A DNA stretch of 64,000 nucleotides from assembly GCF_001625215.2 (NCBI RefSeq), contig NC_030382.2, positions 48,883,364 to 48,947,363 of the forward strand, given 5' to 3'. Shown piece after piece: positions 62,101 through 64,000 of this stretch. Every line of letters starts with the position of its first letter. The stretch's first letter is position 1. The DNA is from Daucus carota subsp. sativus (Eukaryota > Streptophyta > Magnoliopsida > Apiales > Apiaceae). The notes under the pieces are model-generated. The model ran no database searches. It was not told where the DNA came from and was given only the letters and a program-made list of their open reading frames with translations. A program made the translations under genes and the position numbers.

Positions 62101-63232
62101 GGGAAAAAAAATTCTGTTAACAGAACAACATTGTTGCCACAAGTTGAATTCCAACTTGTGCCTTTGTTGGGAAGGTCGAGCTCCACGTTCATAGGGGTAA
62201 AACAAATTTTCTATTAAATACAGTATATAAAAGATATACGAATATATTATGAAGGTCAATGGGGCAAGTATCCTCAGTGCCTTACGCCGTTCTGACGGGA
62301 CTGATCTAATAAGCTGCAGCAGTTACGGGGCCATATCATGACCCTCGCAATCATGCTCCGAGGAGAATTAGATCGATGGGAGAAGGCCCAGAGCTGACAG
62401 GAAAAGCTTTGTGCATACAAGAACATTTGATGATGTTTATCTTTGTTTATTTGGACAAATTTTGTTGTTTTTTTCCTCTTTTGACATGATGACAAATTCT
62501 TCGGATTATAACGCAGAAGCCTGATCAGTTTATTGATATTGTGGTCATCAAAATTTTCAAAAAGAATATGTATATATATAATTCCGTTGGAAAATAGATC
62601 AATAATAACAAATTTCATGAAATTTTCCTGTAGTGTCAATTTTTATACCACTGACTGAAATTTTTACGAAAAATATAACGAGTTCTCTATAATATTGAAT
62701 TTACTATGAAAACTTGGTGATATCTGGTTGTCACCCCCTAAGTTTTAAATTTGTTAATTATAAAATATAACATTATATCTACTTTAGTTCATAAGAAAAT
62801 ATTTGCTACCACTACAGATTTCATTAAGAAAGCTTAATTTTAAGCATCGAAATATATACGAACACATTCAGTTAAATCAGAATATGAGTTGATAAGTTTT
62901 CTTATTGTCAGAATAGAAAATTGCTATAATCAAAATTTATTTTTACTCCATTTTTTTTTATTTAAAGAAAAAAAAAACATCACTCTCATGCATGCTTGGA
63001 TGTTATTTATGAAATGTGACACAATGACATTCCCTGATTTTGTGTTGTCTAAGCAGAAGGTGTGAAGTTTGTGTCATTTTTACATATTATCCGGATGGCC
63101 AAAACAAACATTACGATTAACAAGCAACTGTAGAATCGAGGCACCTGACAAATCTAGTTCCATTTCTACATGCAAATCACGTAATCACAGTGAATTTGTT
63201 TTTCCCATCTTGTTCTTGGGTGAAACCAAGAT
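59105..63232. other. Intergenic DNA, nothing recognised
   Basis: A TGATTGAT-type microsatellite lies at 59108-59146. Several short open frames (up to about 120 codons) lack known domains, signal peptides or splice support. No tRNA or delimited transposon was found. Part of the right end must be promoter and leader of the next gene. Confidence 0.5.
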
Positions 63233-63974
63233 ATGCAGCAAGGTAAACGCATCTCTGTTATTGTATCTTAACATGTATGCACACGTAAACACTCTAAGAT
63301 CTTGACGATTTTTGTTTCGGTTATCAGATTTCAGCAAATCAACGTACACGCAGATCATATTAGCCTCTTCACTCGGCTTGATCATCGCAGCAGCAATGCA
63401 TTATCGTCTTAAAAGGATCAAAGATTCTAGGATCGTCCCTCGGATAAGAGTTTCAGACACCGGCCAACCCGTGAGGCTTGAAAGGTTCTCACACTACGTA
63501 GGTAATAACTCTTGATCTGTCCTGATCATTCATATTATTTGTATGCGAGTGCTGAGTGCAATAATTCATAATGATGCCTCGTGCAATAATTGGGTGCAGC
63601 TAGGCAAATGGGGTTCGCGGACAAAAGAGATTGTCCACATTTGTGCAAGTTAGCTTCTGACTACATCAAAAAAACGGATGGGGTGGAGGAGAATATTTAT
63701 GCATTCTTTTCTCATGATCCGGAAGTTGATTCCTTGTTTATAAAGCTTGTGGAGGAATTTGAAAGATGCATCCTTAGTTACTTTGCGTTCCACTGGAGGC
63801 ATGCTCACACTATGATCAGTCAGGTAATGAAGATCTTATAGATCATCGCCAAGTTTAACAGGATTGCTCTATGCCTAATAGCTATTGTTTCATTTCTAAT
63901 ACATTCTTGCAGGTGTTAGGTTCTGGTTCAGGGCCTAAGAAGAAGTTTAAGCACATCGTCATGGCTGCTACGAG
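63233..63974 (+). CDS. P-loop (zeta-toxin-fold kinase-like) family protein, N-terminal part
   Basis: Four exons fit one frame: 63233-63242 (MQQ plus one base), 63328-63501, 63600-63823 and 63913-63974, giving 156 residues and continuing past the right edge. Residues about 9-24 form one hydrophobic segment (QIILASSLGLIIAAAM), so it may be membrane-anchored. Next come FSHYVARQMGFADKRDCPHLC, the block FIKLVEEFERCILSYFAFHW and KHIVMAATR. This arrangement recalls a conserved plant family with a C-terminal P-loop NTPase domain annotated as zeta-toxin type; that domain would lie outside the window, so the family call rests on the N-terminal blocks as I remember them. The 10-base first exon is inferred from frame and a GTAAAC donor and is the least certain part. 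Confidence 0.65.
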
Positions 63975-64000
63975 GTGATTCTTTTTTACTAATCTTGTTA

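Overview
This window is nuclear DNA of a flowering plant. Genes have many short exons with GT-AG introns, intergenic DNA is AT-rich, and it carries plant transposon families (Stowaway, Tourist, hAT, Mutator, CACTA, Helitron, TRIM). Gene content fits a eudicot; an asterid such as an Apiaceae species is a guess from general feel only. All gene models were spliced by hand from the sequence, and the stated exon sets keep one open frame.

Layout: 129-9880 (-) is the head of a class XI myosin in 19 exons, its 3' part lying left of the window. 12028-12354 (+) and 18425-18739 (+) encode two small secreted proteins sharing a Cys-Thr-aromatic-Ile-Pro-Gly motif; they look like phytocytokine precursors of the CTNIP/SCREW kind. 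20191-21651 (-) is an intronless MYC-type bHLH factor of the JAM/bHLH13 group, with a very young TRIM retrotransposon 50 bp past its stop codon. 23.8-36.1 kb holds three potato-inhibitor-I-type protease inhibitor genes (-). A 4.0 kb CACTA-type element that has captured pieces of a glutamine synthetase gene lies between copies 1 and 2. Copies 2 and 3 lie in a tandem duplication of about 5 kb (30.27-35.30 and 35.30-40.17 kb), which also left an orphan first exon of the downstream pfkB sugar-kinase gene. 39885-44868 (+) is the intact pfkB gene, 46559-49019 (+) a domesticated Mutator transposase gene of the MUSTANG type, 50503-56225 (-) a triple-KH RNA-binding protein of the FLK/PEPPER group, and 63233-63974 (+) the first exons of a P-loop (zeta-toxin-fold kinase-like) gene running off the right edge.

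The genes form no operon or single pathway. Several relate to defence and jasmonate responses (peptide precursors, bHLH factor, protease inhibitors), but a functional link is inference. The tail-to-tail MUSTANG/KH pair resembles the neighbouring Arabidopsis loci MUG1 and FLK and may be old conserved linkage. The rest is largely transposon-derived: at least fifteen elements can be delimited, many with exact target-site duplications, and some have altered genes (a MITE supplies part of a myosin splice donor; a TRIM sits in a 3' UTR; a solo LTR sits in an intron).
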